A stretch of 64,000 bases of DNA from CAVRCT01 sp963719645 (GCA_963719645.1 CAVRCT010000007.1:1-64000), one strand, 5' to 3'; positions 47,128 to 56,136 are shown, counted from the stretch's first letter. Numbers and translations are program-made. The notes: a model not told the origin generated them from the letters alone.

Positions 47128-48132
47128 TTAATGCACTTGCCCAGTCGCCTTCGCTATCAACAACGCTTCGTTATTTTGATTTAATAACACTAATAAACTA
47201 TTCGTCATTGCTTGCGATTGCAGTAATTGATTTTGCGTTGTTAATAATTGACTTAACAATACAAATGACTGTGACGAAAACATTAATATTTGGCGTAACA
47301 CAAAACCAATATTTTCTGAAGCCACCGTCGAAAACCAACTAGAACCGCTTGCCGTTGTCAGCAAAGTGGTTTGTGCTTTCGAGAAAGGTGAGCCGGTGAT
47401 GGAATCTTCATAAAGTTGACTTAAAACATAGGCATTAAAACTTTGTACTGCCATTATCGTATTGTAATAATTGCTATACCGTTGTAGATCTTGTGGATTG
47501 CCGCGCCAGCTTGCAGCGGGCATCGGATGCGTAACGGTCAGGGCAGACGCATTTTTTAAATAATTATAGGCTGGATTTACAGGCGGTGTACCTTGAGGTG
47601 GATTGACGTTACGAGGATCCGGCTGAAAGTAAGGTTGCCCTAATAACGTTTCAAAACTTAAGTCATTGGCATAGGGCAATGTGGATTGCGAAACATTCCC
47701 TTGCGCATTAAAAAAATCATTGGTTAATTGTGTTTGTAAACTTAAAACATTCGCCTGATTTTGCGTCATCGCATTGGTCAACGCACCTAAACTGGATTGT
47801 AAATCCGCAGTTGGTTGTGAAGTATCTTGCAAAAGCCAAGAATTTAATTCAATGACCATCATCGCCGCACTTTGTTCAATGGCATTGGTATTGCCCCACA
47901 AATTGGCTGAGCTATAAGGTGCGGCACTCGTGGTGCTTTGATCAATATCAACCAGAGACTGCGCTTCTGTTTGCGAAATCGAAAAAATATTTCCGGTATT
48001 TTGGACGATTTGCGCCAACAACGCTTCTGCGCCGCCCGATGCAGCAGCGCGCACCGATGGAATGCAAAAAAGCAAAATCAGAATAGCCGTTCCAGTCAGC
48101 GCAACTATTTTTTTAAACCGAGTCGATAACAT
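47128..48132 (-). CDS. icmX: Dot/Icm periplasmic protein IcmX
   Basis: 334 residues with a signal peptide (MLSTRFKKIVALTG, then ILILLFCIPSVRAAA). The body has family-typical segments (YLKNASALTVTHPMPAASWR, QRYSNYYNTIMAVQSFNAYV, SGSSWFSTVASENIGFVLRQ) and a helical C-terminus. IcmX is needed for Dot/Icm function and is exported to the periplasm. Shorter than the Legionella pneumophila protein (about 466). It is third in icmW-orf-icmX; TGGAG precedes its ATG. Confidence 0.9.
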   Translation of the reverse strand: MLSTRFKKIVALTGTAILILLFCIPSVRAAASGGAEALLAQIVQNTGNIFSISQTEAQSLVDIDQSTTSAAPYSSANLWGNTNAIEQSAAMMVIELNSWLLQDTSQPTADLQSSLGALTNAMTQNQANVLSLQTQLTNDFFNAQGNVSQSTLPYANDLSFETLLGQPYFQPDPRNVNPPQGTPPVNPAYNYLKNASALTVTHPMPAASWRGNPQDLQRYSNYYNTIMAVQSFNAYVLSQLYEDSITGSPFSKAQTTLLTTASGSSWFSTVASENIGFVLRQILMFSSQSFVLLSQLLTTQNQLLQSQAMTNSLLVLLNQNNEALLIAKATGQVH

Positions 48133-48152
48133 AAAAAAACTCCATTTTTAGT

Positions 48153-48734
48153 TTAGTACTTAACATGCCAGCCGCTACCGCTTGAAGAATTATTACTATT
48201 GTTGCTATTACCCGTACCAAACCCAGTATAAGGAGCACTTTGCGCAGGTGCAGGCGATGCTGTCCCACTAACAGCGGCAGCAGGCGCTGAGGGTGTTGGT
48301 TGCGGCGCAGGTGCGACCGCGGCTTGGGGTTGCACTGGCGCAACGGAAGTATTTTCTGCGCCGCTACTCGATTCACTGCTGGTTGCTTCGGGTGAAGCAT
48401 TCGTTGAATTGTTGTTGCTATTTGTGGGTGCAGGCAATGTTTTAGTGGCCGTGGAAGTCGGTGTTGGCAACGGTAATTGACTCATTTGCTGTTTGGTACT
48501 GGTAATAGATTGTTGCAGGCTGTCGCTTTGTGCTTTTTGTGCTTTTTGCGTCACTTGTTTTTTAAAGTCATCGGGAGACAGAACAGGCTGATTGGAAGAG
48601 GAGCTGTTCTTTGTCGAAGAAGAAGGGGTAGTGGTGCTACCCGATGACTGAAACGAAAAGAGATTACCAAATGCAACTGTGGTTGCTAATCCCGCAACAA
48701 CAATAACTAACAAAGATAAACGAAATTTAGACAT
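48153..48734 (-). CDS. Unknown Ser/Pro-rich membrane-anchored protein between icmW and icmX
   Basis: 193 residues. One N-terminal hydrophobic segment (FRLSLLVIVVAGLATTVAFG) acts as signal or anchor, then a long low-complexity region rich in Ser, Thr, Pro, Ala and Asn, with a short helical patch (SPDDFKKQVTQKAQKAQSDS) and a Gly/Asn/Ser tail ending GSGWHVKY. It overlaps icmW by eight bases (ATGTCTAA) with GGAG upstream, so it is translationally coupled, and ends 20 bases before icmX. The location argues for a part in Dot/Icm. It could correspond to extra N-terminal sequence of longer IcmX proteins split off, but each protein has its own signal sequence. Confidence 0.8.
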   Translation of the reverse strand: MSKFRLSLLVIVVAGLATTVAFGNLFSFQSSGSTTTPSSSTKNSSSSNQPVLSPDDFKKQVTQKAQKAQSDSLQQSITSTKQQMSQLPLPTPTSTATKTLPAPTNSNNNSTNASPEATSSESSSGAENTSVAPVQPQAAVAPAPQPTPSAPAAAVSGTASPAPAQSAPYTGFGTGNSNNSNNSSSGSGWHVKY

Positions 48735-49176
48735 GTTCTTGCTCCAATGCTTTTAACACAATTTCAAATCGTTGTGCCGAAAATACTCTGGCTAGCAAAC
48801 GTAACCGTTCAAAAACAATATTGCGCCTTAAAAACAATCCCGCCAAGACATTTTCTGGATTATTGTTTTCTTCGGCATACATTAATACTTTCGAGGCAGA
48901 TCCGGGGTCTATGGTATCAACGGCTTGTAAGAAACGCAGGATGCGTGATGTTTTCAGATGGGCGCACAAGGCAATCATTTGTTCTTCTTTGCCCAAATCA
49001 AAACGGGAAATTTTATCTAAATTATCACCAATGGCTTGGATGGCTTGCTCTAAGGTAGGGTCACCATCTAATGTCCACCCTTCCACGGTTTCCATAAAGG
49101 CAATGACGCGATAAATCATTGGATCTTCATAATTTTTCCAGAAATCATGGGCACTTTGGAGATCTAAGGCTGGCAT
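48727..49176 (-). CDS. icmW: Dot/Icm effector chaperone IcmW
   Basis: 149 residues from ATG 49176, matching IcmW length (151) and with GAGGA eight bases upstream; an ATG at 49194 lacks a site. Strong family matches: DPMIYRVIAFMETVEGWTLD, LQAVDTIDPGSASKVLMYAE and LRRNIVFERLRLLARVF. IcmW forms a cytosolic chaperone with IcmS that loads effectors. First gene of icmW-orf-icmX, divergent from icmV-dotA. Confidence 0.96.
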   Translation of the reverse strand: MPALDLQSAHDFWKNYEDPMIYRVIAFMETVEGWTLDGDPTLEQAIQAIGDNLDKISRFDLGKEEQMIALCAHLKTSRILRFLQAVDTIDPGSASKVLMYAEENNNPENVLAGLFLRRNIVFERLRLLARVFSAQRFEIVLKALEQEHV

Positions 49177-49215
49177 CGCTGTCCTCAATGGCATAAAGAG
49201 ACAAATATTTTATTG

Positions 49216-49221
49216 ATTATA
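49216..49221 (-). promoter_or_regulatory. Possible -10 hexamer for icmW operon
   Basis: TATAAT on the minus strand 39 bases upstream of the icmW start; weak -35. Confidence 0.35.
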
Positions 49222-49296
49222 TTACCATTATCGGGAATATGCTATCGCCACCACTGTGTCGTCCCGCGCGGCTTCCAGCGCCTTCAAGCAGCCTCT

Positions 49297-49412
49297 GCTT
49301 AGTTGTAGGGTGGATTAGACGCGCCTTTTGCGTCGTAATCCACCAAGCTGCAGCAATTTGATAAGGTGGATTACGACGCAAAAGGCGCGTCTAATCCACC
49401 CTACAACTAAGC
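49297..49412. repeat. Family I palindrome (TAGGGTGGATTAG type)
   Basis: Arms GCTTAGTTGTAGGGTGGATT, then AGACGCGCCTTTTGCGTCGT, and exact complements enclose about 30 bases. From memory the GTAGGGTGGATTA...TAATCCACCCTAC motif is a common bacterial repeat. It lies in the 395-base divergent icmW/icmV region and separates the two promoter areas. Confidence 0.9.
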
Positions 49413-49470
49413 GAAATTACCTTAGCTTGAAAATACACCTAGAACCCAAGCAATCCACAGAAACGTAAAG

Positions 49471-49476
49471 TATAAT
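49471..49476 (+). promoter_or_regulatory. Possible -10 hexamer for icmV-dotA
   Basis: TATAAT in the icmW-icmV divergent region, 96 bases before the icmV start. No good -35 is visible. Confidence 0.35.
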
Positions 49477-49571
49477 AGTATTAATCAGCAAAGAGATTAG
49501 CAAAAGCCTCAATAGATTGTTATTTAATAAGGCAAATGTTAAGGTAAATCATTCAATCAAGGCAGGCACGT

Positions 49572-50051
49572 ATGGCTTACAAAGATATTGTTAAAGTATC
49601 ACGTAAAACATTTTTTAATCCATCGGGTTGGTTTGGTTATGCCATGTTTATGGACCAACTCAAAACCAGCTGGCAAATTGTCAAAGGATTATTTGTTGTT
49701 GCCACCCCTGAACGCAAAGAAACATTTGAAGAAGCGATGCAGCGTTTTCAAGTCACTGATGAAAATGTGAATGAAACCGCAAAAAATTATTTATTTTATT
49801 CCCTCGCTTTTTTGGCATTAGGCAGTGCGTCATTTATTTATGCGTTTTATCTGTTAATTCTTCGAGGAACGTTAACTGGTTGGTTACTTGCCATGGCCGT
49901 TGTTGCCTTGTTCCTCTCGCAAGCATTTCGTTTTAATTTTTGGTATTTCCAAATTAAACATCGCAAATTAGGTTGCACGTTTGAAGAATGGTGGCGTGGC
50001 AAACCATTCACCGACGGAGAGCAAAAACCCGACGGAGAATCTAAACCATGA
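49572..50051 (+). CDS. icmV: Dot/Icm membrane protein IcmV
   Basis: 159 residues (Legionella 151). N-terminal FFNPSGWFGYAMFMDQLKTS, two adjacent membrane helices (NYLFYSLAFLALGSASFIYA and LTGWLLAMAVVALFLSQAFR) and a polar C-terminus (FEEWWRGKPF). IcmV is an inner-membrane protein required for Dot/Icm. It precedes dotA and overlaps it by four bases, as in relatives. Confidence 0.94.
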   Translation: MAYKDIVKVSRKTFFNPSGWFGYAMFMDQLKTSWQIVKGLFVVATPERKETFEEAMQRFQVTDENVNETAKNYLFYSLAFLALGSASFIYAFYLLILRGTLTGWLLAMAVVALFLSQAFRFNFWYFQIKHRKLGCTFEEWWRGKPFTDGEQKPDGESKP

Positions 50052-52657
50052 GCAGCATTTTTCAACTGGCCTCCAATGATCAATCTATTTATTATTTATT
50101 CTGGATATTTGGTTCAGTCGGAAATACGTTAAATAATGCAACGGGCGGCGGCGGTGCAACCGTTATTAACATCGTCGGTACGTTGTTACGTTATCTCAAT
50201 ACCTTGGCGTTAACTTTCGGCGCGTTTATGGTCGTTTATACCGTGGTGGTTGGATTGTTAAAGACTGCGGCTGAAGGAGAATTTTTAGGTAAGCATTGGA
50301 ATTCGTTGTGGGTACCGATTCGAACGGTGATGGGTATCGCTGCATTATTTCCAACGACCTCAGGCTATTCGGCGCTGCAAGTGATTATGATGTGGTGCAT
50401 CGTCCAAGGCGTTGCAGCAGGCGATACGATGTGGACGACTGCCGTTAACTATGCCAATAAACAAGGTTCTCCGTATGCCACCATTTCAGTGCCAAGTGTG
50501 CAAACACAAAATAGTATCGAAAATTTATTTTATGGATTGGTTTGCCAGGCCACTGCAGCGAATAATAATTCACAGACTTATACCAGTGGCAGTAACACGC
50601 ACAGTTTATATTACTGTGGTGACAGTAATAATAGTTCTGATCCTTTTTGTGCAGGACGTGCAGTTTATCCTTTATTGAATATACAAAATGGTTCGACGCC
50701 GGTAGGACCTGCCAATGGCAGTCAAGGTATGTGCGGCACCTTGAAAGTTAATTGTCCTTCCTCGACGGATGCAAATTTCAACGCGATTTGCACAACTCAA
50801 TTGGCTGCTCTGACGACAATTAATCAAGTCTTAAATCAAATAGCAGTGCAATTTGTACAAGGCGATAACTCTTATTTGACTTTTTGGCAATCAGGCCAAT
50901 TGGCAGCTTCAGGCACGCCGCAATATAATTATTGCCAAATTCTTGGTGTGTCAACACCGGCTCAATGTTGCAGTCAGACCAATCCTCTATTAGGAGCGCT
51001 TCAGTTTTTGACAGGAGGTGGCTCTGTTCCGCCCTGTCCCGCGGGGGGTGCCACAGGCAAAGTAGCTACGCAATCTTTTAATAAGATGCCACCCTGGACA
51101 TACGATTCTCAAGGGAATCCAACCAATAATTTTTTTGCAAGCCCCTCTGACTATGCAGTAAATTATATGTATGTTCCTTATCTTCAAACGTTAATCCCTG
51201 CCATTTTGAATAGCAATCAAATGTCTACAACGGGAACTGCAAATAATTTTATTTCTATTTTGACAAACGGATATTCGCAAGTCATGACACCGGCGATTAA
51301 TGCTTATTTGACGGCTTTAACGAATAGCCTTGGCAATCAAGCCAACACAACAGGCGGGTGGCAAAGCGATGCAGTCTCCCAAGGTTGGATGTTTGCAGGC
51401 GCTTATTATTATAAGATGGCAAACAACAATTCAACAACGCAAAGTACATTACCTTCGTGGAATTTTATTCCAAATGATCCAAGCAATGCTTCAGGCTCGG
51501 GTAATTCGATGACAAATTATCGAAATAATTATCAAGCGGCTAAAACGCTCATTAGTACGATAACCAACCAACCGGCAGCTGGTGCAGCACCGGATACAAC
51601 GGCTAATACTTTTGCTTCATTGTCTTCTAACCCTTCATTATCTCAAGTGGGTTCTCTCACGGGTCAAGCGGGTGCTGGGATTTTAGATGCGTTTCGTAAC
51701 ATGTTGACAAATTATGGCGCTACTCAAGAGGTTGGAACTAATTTTTTTGCGGTAAGCCCACTTATTAGCTTGCATGCGTTTGGCGAATCGTTGCTTATTT
51801 TGGCAGATGTACTGCTTACTCTAGTTCTTACCATCACAATAGCGTTGCTTATGTTAGGTTGGGCTCCATTTTTTATGGGGAACGGTGCTGTTACACCTTT
51901 AACTACACTTGGTCTTGGAATGATGATGATTGTTTTGCCTCCCGCTTTTACCATTATTGGTAGTCTATATGCGTTTGGGGGATTAATAGCCGTTTATACT
52001 CCTTTAATTCCTTATATTATTTTTATCATGGGCGCGGTGGGTTGGATGATGGCAGTCATTGAAGCCATGGTTGCCATGCCATTTGTTGCATTGGGTATGA
52101 TGAGTCCGAGTGGGGAACATGAAATTTTGGGCAGAAGCCATCATGCATTGAGCCATATTTTTAATTTAATTTTACGACCGAGTTTAATGGTGTTTGGTTT
52201 AATTGTTTCGATGTTCCTAGCGGGGGCTGGCGTGACCTTGGTGAATATGACGTTTGCGGGCGTGATGTCATCTATTGGTGGGGCAGGCAGTTCAGGGAAC
52301 GTAGGCTTGCCAGAATTGATTATGTTTATCGCAGCTTATGTCACGTTAATTCTGACCGTGTTGAATAAGTGTTTCACCATTATCTATATTATTCCGCAAC
52401 AAGTATTAACTTGGATTGGATTCCAAGCGGTGGCTTATGGTGAAGGGGATGCATTACAAGGTATTAAGCAAGCGGTTGAAGGTGCTGGTTCACAATTTGC
52501 TCAGGCTGCGGGTAGTGCTGCTATGACAGCTACTAAAGGTAAGCATGCGGTTGTAGAAAAAGGTGAGAAGGAAGGAGCACAGGCTGCTCTTCAGACTGCA
52601 ATTTCGGGTAATCAACCTGCTCCGGACGCGGCGCCTCCTCCAAAGAAGAAAGGTTAG
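50048..52657 (+). CDS. dotA: Dot/Icm membrane protein DotA
   Basis: 869 residues, shorter than the Legionella pneumophila protein (1048). An N-terminal hydrophobic region (YLNTLALTFGAFMVVYTVVV), a large Cys-containing Asn/Gly/Ser-rich periplasmic region, then a block of helices near residues 575-800 (LLILADVLLTLVLTITIALL, GAVGWMMAVIEAMVAMPFVA, LILRPSLMVFGLIVSMFLAG). DotA is polytopic and, in Legionella, also found outside the cell as rings. Coupled to icmV. A CCCGGAT hairpin follows. Confidence 0.95.
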   Translation: MSSIFQLASNDQSIYYLFWIFGSVGNTLNNATGGGGATVINIVGTLLRYLNTLALTFGAFMVVYTVVVGLLKTAAEGEFLGKHWNSLWVPIRTVMGIAALFPTTSGYSALQVIMMWCIVQGVAAGDTMWTTAVNYANKQGSPYATISVPSVQTQNSIENLFYGLVCQATAANNNSQTYTSGSNTHSLYYCGDSNNSSDPFCAGRAVYPLLNIQNGSTPVGPANGSQGMCGTLKVNCPSSTDANFNAICTTQLAALTTINQVLNQIAVQFVQGDNSYLTFWQSGQLAASGTPQYNYCQILGVSTPAQCCSQTNPLLGALQFLTGGGSVPPCPAGGATGKVATQSFNKMPPWTYDSQGNPTNNFFASPSDYAVNYMYVPYLQTLIPAILNSNQMSTTGTANNFISILTNGYSQVMTPAINAYLTALTNSLGNQANTTGGWQSDAVSQGWMFAGAYYYKMANNNSTTQSTLPSWNFIPNDPSNASGSGNSMTNYRNNYQAAKTLISTITNQPAAGAAPDTTANTFASLSSNPSLSQVGSLTGQAGAGILDAFRNMLTNYGATQEVGTNFFAVSPLISLHAFGESLLILADVLLTLVLTITIALLMLGWAPFFMGNGAVTPLTTLGLGMMMIVLPPAFTIIGSLYAFGGLIAVYTPLIPYIIFIMGAVGWMMAVIEAMVAMPFVALGMMSPSGEHEILGRSHHALSHIFNLILRPSLMVFGLIVSMFLAGAGVTLVNMTFAGVMSSIGGAGSSGNVGLPELIMFIAAYVTLILTVLNKCFTIIYIIPQQVLTWIGFQAVAYGEGDALQGIKQAVEGAGSQFAQAAGSAAMTATKGKHAVVEKGEKEGAQAALQTAISGNQPAPDAAPPPKKKG

Positions 52658-52665
52658 TGACGTAG

Positions 52666-52682
52666 CCCGGATGAAATCCGGG
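52666..52682 (+). terminator. Small hairpin after dotA
   Basis: CCCGGAT, a GAA loop, ATCCGGG and then ATTTCTT, nine bases after the dotA stop. A weak terminator candidate; the CCCGGAT..ATCCGGG motif is also a common bacterial repeat type. Confidence 0.45.
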
Positions 52683-52767
52683 ATTTCTTAAACAGCGAGT
52701 AATAAAACTAAATCGTGTTCAATATTATCCTAATTTATTTATCTTTCCGCAGTTTTTTATAATCATA

Positions 52768-53068
52768 AAGCGTTTAAGAAAGGCCTGTCATCGTGCTTAA
52801 GAAAGGTTGTCATTGTGCTTAAGAAAGGGCTGTCGTCGCGCTTAAGAAAGGGCTGTCATCCTGAGTGCTTTTCGCTCCGAAGGATCTCCCGCAAATCTCT
52901 GAGGCTTAGCTAAAAGATATTCTTAAGCATCTCTCTACTATATAGGGAGATCCTTCGGAGCGAAAAGCGCTCAGGATGACAGCCTTTTCTTAAGCACGAT
53001 GACAGCCCTTTCTTAAGCGCGATGACAATCCTTTCTTCAGCGTGATGACAGCCCTTTCTTAAGCACCC
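52768..53068. repeat. Family D palindromic array, copy D3
   Basis: Left arm of three to four shorter units (CTTAAGAAAGGGCTGTCATC, about 22 bp), core with GCTCCGAAGGATCTCCCGC, a spacer, return core and three to four inverted units. It fills the convergent dotA-dotB gap. Its last units overlap the end of dotB: the dotB stop TAA is part of a GCTTAAG unit. Confidence 0.92.
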
Positions 53069-54207
53069 TGCTCACTGTCTTTATCTTCGCGCTTTGACTG
53101 TTCTGCAATCACTCGGTACTGTCTTTCCGTAATCAAACCCGCTTCAAATTTTGCCCGTGCATCCACTTCAATCGGTATGCCATGCTCGCGTAATAATCGG
53201 CGCACTTGTGCGGTGATGTTCACCATATCGGTATCTAACAAAATATCGCGAATTTTTTCATCGAATACTAAATACTCGCGCAACGCCACGCGTTTGCCAT
53301 CTACCGTCGGAACTAAGCGTTGTGAAACCACTAAGCGAATCGTCTCAATAATATCAATTGTTCTGCCTTGCCGTTCATCAGCAGGAAACGTTGTCACTAA
53401 TCGGCGCATGGTTTCTGCCACACCATTACTGTGCAGCGTGGTATACACCGGATGACCTGTCATGGCCGCTTCCATCACCGCGCTAATCGTTTCTGAATCA
53501 CGCGCTTCACCCACTAAAATTAAACGCGGTTTGCGGCGCAACGCATTACGCACACCGGCTGCAAAACTCGGTAAATGCCGTGGAATTTCTGATTGACTCA
53601 CGATACTAGACGTTCTTTCAATGCTGTCATAAACAAATTCAATCGGCGCTTCATACGTTAATACTTTACGATGACTCTCCACATCTTCCGCAATGTCACG
53701 AATAATCGCCGCTAACAAGGTGCTTTTACCCGAACCCGTCGCACCGGTGATGTAAACAACACCTTGCTCGGGTGCAATCGCATCCAAAATCGCTTGCGGT
53801 AAATTCATGCTGGCTAATTTCGGCGGATCGCTTGGAATCGTCCGCGCGGTAATTTGTAATCCATCATGCCCTTCCACTTGGCAGCCCGTCGCATTAATAC
53901 GAAAACGATAACGTTCCGAACGATTCGGTCGAATTTCATAATGCGTATCAATGTCTTTGCCCGACATGATTTGTGCCATGCCGTTCGGGCCATACATCGC
54001 ATTAATAATTTCACCGACTTCGGTGTTGGCTAGGCGACGTCGGGTGACTTTGCGCAAGCGACCAAAAATTTCCGCAAAAATGGATTCGTTGGTTTGAAAA
54101 GTAATATCCGATGCGCCCAACTTCACGGCGTAAATTAAAATTTCATTCACCGCTTCAATGGATAACCGGATTGGTTCTTGCGGAAATAAATAATCAATTG
54201 TTGTCAT
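53059..54207 (-). CDS. dotB: Dot/Icm secretion ATPase DotB
   Basis: 382 residues (Legionella 377). PilT/VirB11-like ATPase: Walker A GATGSGKSTLLAAII, Asp box region VLTYEAPIEFVYD, Walker B RLILVGEARDSETI, His box GHPVYTTLHSNGVAETMRRL. DotB is a cytoplasmic hexamer recruited to DotO that powers effector export. It overlaps dotC by 14 bases. The C-terminal few codons (SEQGA) and stop lie in repeat D3. Confidence 0.97.
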   Translation of the reverse strand: MTTIDYLFPQEPIRLSIEAVNEILIYAVKLGASDITFQTNESIFAEIFGRLRKVTRRRLANTEVGEIINAMYGPNGMAQIMSGKDIDTHYEIRPNRSERYRFRINATGCQVEGHDGLQITARTIPSDPPKLASMNLPQAILDAIAPEQGVVYITGATGSGKSTLLAAIIRDIAEDVESHRKVLTYEAPIEFVYDSIERTSSIVSQSEIPRHLPSFAAGVRNALRRKPRLILVGEARDSETISAVMEAAMTGHPVYTTLHSNGVAETMRRLVTTFPADERQGRTIDIIETIRLVVSQRLVPTVDGKRVALREYLVFDEKIRDILLDTDMVNITAQVRRLLREHGIPIEVDARAKFEAGLITERQYRVIAEQSKREDKDSEQGA

Positions 54208-55003
54208 TTTCTTTCACCACAATGGCTTGCCAGTTGTTGCTGTTGGTTTGCAGTTTCGGTAATTCCGTAATACGCAACACTTGATCATTGATTCGCATAT
54301 CACTACCGTCGCCGGTGACGCCCAATTCCGTGCGTGAGACAAACGGTGGGCTGACCATTTTCTCTTGCAATAATTTGCGATATAAAATCATCCCATTGTA
54401 ATCGCGCTTTAAGCGCGCCAAATTTTGTTGAAAAATATTGAAGGCTTGTTGAACGCCTTTTTCCCAGCCGATTTTAATATTTTTACTCCACATTTTTCGT
54501 TCCTCTGAGGTGGTGGGGAGTAAAACTTTATTGGGGATTTCAGGTTTTGGATAATCCATTTTGAGGTAATCACGCCAGTTGGGCGGTGTCGTGGCAAAGC
54601 GTGCTTGCTGAACAATCTTGTAGGTTTTATCAGCGACACGGATGGTGCTTGAGTCATTTAAATTTAAACTATTGTCGCCTTGGACGAGGACGGGCGGTAA
54701 AACGCCATGGCTTAACATCATGCCATTAAAATTATAAATCGTTTCCATGTTCCATTTGTTTTGGTCTAAATGCATATTAATTTCTTTGGATGCCCAAGCA
54801 AGACCGCCTTGTGCGCCTAAACTCATAGCCGTGTCTTGAATGGCTTTTACTCGAATGCCAGAGACGAGAGTGGAGGCAGGTGTAGCAGCATTCTCTGAGG
54901 AAATACTTTGCAAATCATTTAAATTGGTCGGATCGATATTCTGCACATGGTGCGAACAGGCTGTTAGCAATAAAGTTATAGTGATTAGAATGACTCTGTT
55001 CAT
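54194..55003 (-). CDS. dotC: Dot/Icm outer-membrane lipoprotein DotC
   Basis: 269 residues (Legionella 303). Lipoprotein signal with lipobox LTAC (Cys16). Body shows LSSGIRVKAIQDTAMSLGAQ-like and SSTIRVADKTYKIVQQARF, TTPPNWRDYLKMDYPKPEIP, VQQAFNIFQQNLARLKRDYN. DotC with DotD is needed to bring DotH into the outer-membrane core. Middle gene of dotD-dotC-dotB. Confidence 0.93.
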   Translation of the reverse strand: MNRVILITITLLLTACSHHVQNIDPTNLNDLQSISSENAATPASTLVSGIRVKAIQDTAMSLGAQGGLAWASKEINMHLDQNKWNMETIYNFNGMMLSHGVLPPVLVQGDNSLNLNDSSTIRVADKTYKIVQQARFATTPPNWRDYLKMDYPKPEIPNKVLLPTTSEERKMWSKNIKIGWEKGVQQAFNIFQQNLARLKRDYNGMILYRKLLQEKMVSPPFVSRTELGVTGDGSDMRINDQVLRITELPKLQTNSNNWQAIVVKENDNN

Positions 55004-55019
55004 GCACCCAACTTCCTAA

Positions 55020-55493
55020 TTAATTTTTTGCATAACGCAATTCAATGACGCGACTCTCAGGAAAGACAACGACTGTGGCACGTCGACCGCATTGAAAACC
55101 CACATCGCGTAAGATATCGGCGATCATCATATTTTTATCATACACAGTGACTAAAACAGGTATGGCAGGGGCTGTGCCTAAGACGCGCAAGCGATAACCG
55201 GTGGAATTGGCGATTTGTTTCAGCAAGGGTTCGACAGGCCCTGACCAATCGACCGATGTTAAGCCACCCATGCCATAGGTATTTGGATTGGGCGGTGGGT
55301 CTAAAGCGGGTAATGGGTGTGCAGCTTGGGCGGTCTCAGATAAGGTCGAAATCGAACGACTGACTGAGTAAGAGGCTTCAGCGAGTGAGGCATCTGTGTT
55401 GTCAACGGGGGATGTTTGTGGTGCTTTAGGCGCACAGGCGCATAATAAAATAAGCGACAGCGTGGTGATGAGGCGTATGAATTTATTTTTCAT
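55020..55493 (-). CDS. dotD: Dot/Icm outer-membrane lipoprotein DotD
   Basis: 157 residues (Legionella 163). Lipoprotein signal peptide with Cys at about residue 20 (ILLCAC). The C-terminal half has a secretin N0-like fold region (LLKQIANSTGYRLRVLGTAP, PVLVTVYDKNMMIADILRDV). It acts with DotC in the outer-membrane core. First gene of dotDCB, divergent from icmTS across element B3. Confidence 0.93.
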   Translation of the reverse strand: MKNKFIRLITTLSLILLCACAPKAPQTSPVDNTDASLAEASYSVSRSISTLSETAQAAHPLPALDPPPNPNTYGMGGLTSVDWSGPVEPLLKQIANSTGYRLRVLGTAPAIPVLVTVYDKNMMIADILRDVGFQCGRRATVVVFPESRVIELRYAKN

Positions 55494-55618
55494 AATCGGT
55501 AATAATCCTTCAAGCCGCTGTAAAATAAGATGCTTGATTATGCCAAGCTATGCTTTTTTAAGCAATGATCACATGGGAAACATCGAATGAGAAAGTGTTT
55601 TTTTAAAGTGAATATTGG

Positions 55619-55754
55619 TTTTTATACAAATCCCCCTTGTTCCCCCTTTTTCAAAGTGGGAGACCTACTAAGCCGCTTTCGCAGTTAAGACACAGAGCGG
55701 CTTAGTAGGTCTCCCACTTTGAAAAAGGGGGAACAAGGGGGATTTGTATAAAAA
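55619..55754. repeat. Family B palindromic element, copy B3
   Basis: A complete palindrome, ends TTTTATACAAATCCCCCTTG and complement, inner arms CTTTTTCAAAGTGGGAGACC. It lies in the 397-base divergent dotD-icmT region, about 130 bases from each start codon, so both promoters must lie outside or use it. Confidence 0.92.
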
Positions 55755-55861
55755 TAACAAAATCTTCCTCTATAGATACCCCTACGAGGTTAATAAAAAA
55801 TCAAACGCTTGCATCAGCGTTTTGTGAGCGCTTAAGGATGGCAGCCTCACAAAGAGCGCGT

Positions 55862-55867
55862 TATACT
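55862..55867 (+). promoter_or_regulatory. Possible -10 hexamer for icmTS
   Basis: TATACT 23 bases before the icmT start, one base off consensus. No clear -35. A lone D-like unit (GAGCGCTTAAGGATGGCAGC, from 55827) lies just upstream. Confidence 0.35.
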
Positions 55868-55890
55868 CTTTCTATTGAGAGGGTAACTTT

Positions 55891-56133
55891 ATGGCGCATT
55901 GGCGTGATTCTGCAAGAAATGTCCGGCTGTGGATGGTGGATTTTCGCGCGTGTTTTCCATTGTTGATTTTAATTTTCCATATTCGATTGTGGACCTTTCT
56001 ATTAGCTATTATTACAACGATTTTTTTTGCGGGATTGGAGCGATATGGTTTTTCGCTGGCTGTTTTTTCTCGTTGGCTGCGTTCGTTTATTGCTGGTCCG
56101 CGTAAAATCGCTCAACCCTGGTGGAGAAAATAA
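55891..56133 (+). CDS. icmT: Dot/Icm protein IcmT
   Basis: 80 residues (Legionella 86). MAHWRDSARNVRLWMVDFRA and FPLLILIFHIRLWTFLLAII, a short membrane protein with an amphipathic, basic C-terminus (FSRWLRSFIAGPRKIAQPWW). IcmT is needed for Dot/Icm activity and, in Legionella, host-cell egress. GAGAGGG precedes the ATG. icmS follows after three bases. Confidence 0.94.
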   Translation: MAHWRDSARNVRLWMVDFRACFPLLILIFHIRLWTFLLAIITTIFFAGLERYGFSLAVFSRWLRSFIAGPRKIAQPWWRK

Positions 56134-56136
56134 CGC

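Noticed and set aside
47128..48734. icmX split into two genes by a frameshift
   Set aside because: The two products each have their own start, ribosome binding site and signal or anchor sequence, so they look like separate genes.
49480..49571. A PmrA-like box upstream of icmV (TTTAATAAGG and GTTAAGG)
   Set aside because: The half-sites do not match the known direct-repeat consensus well and the region is AT-rich, so chance similarity is likely.
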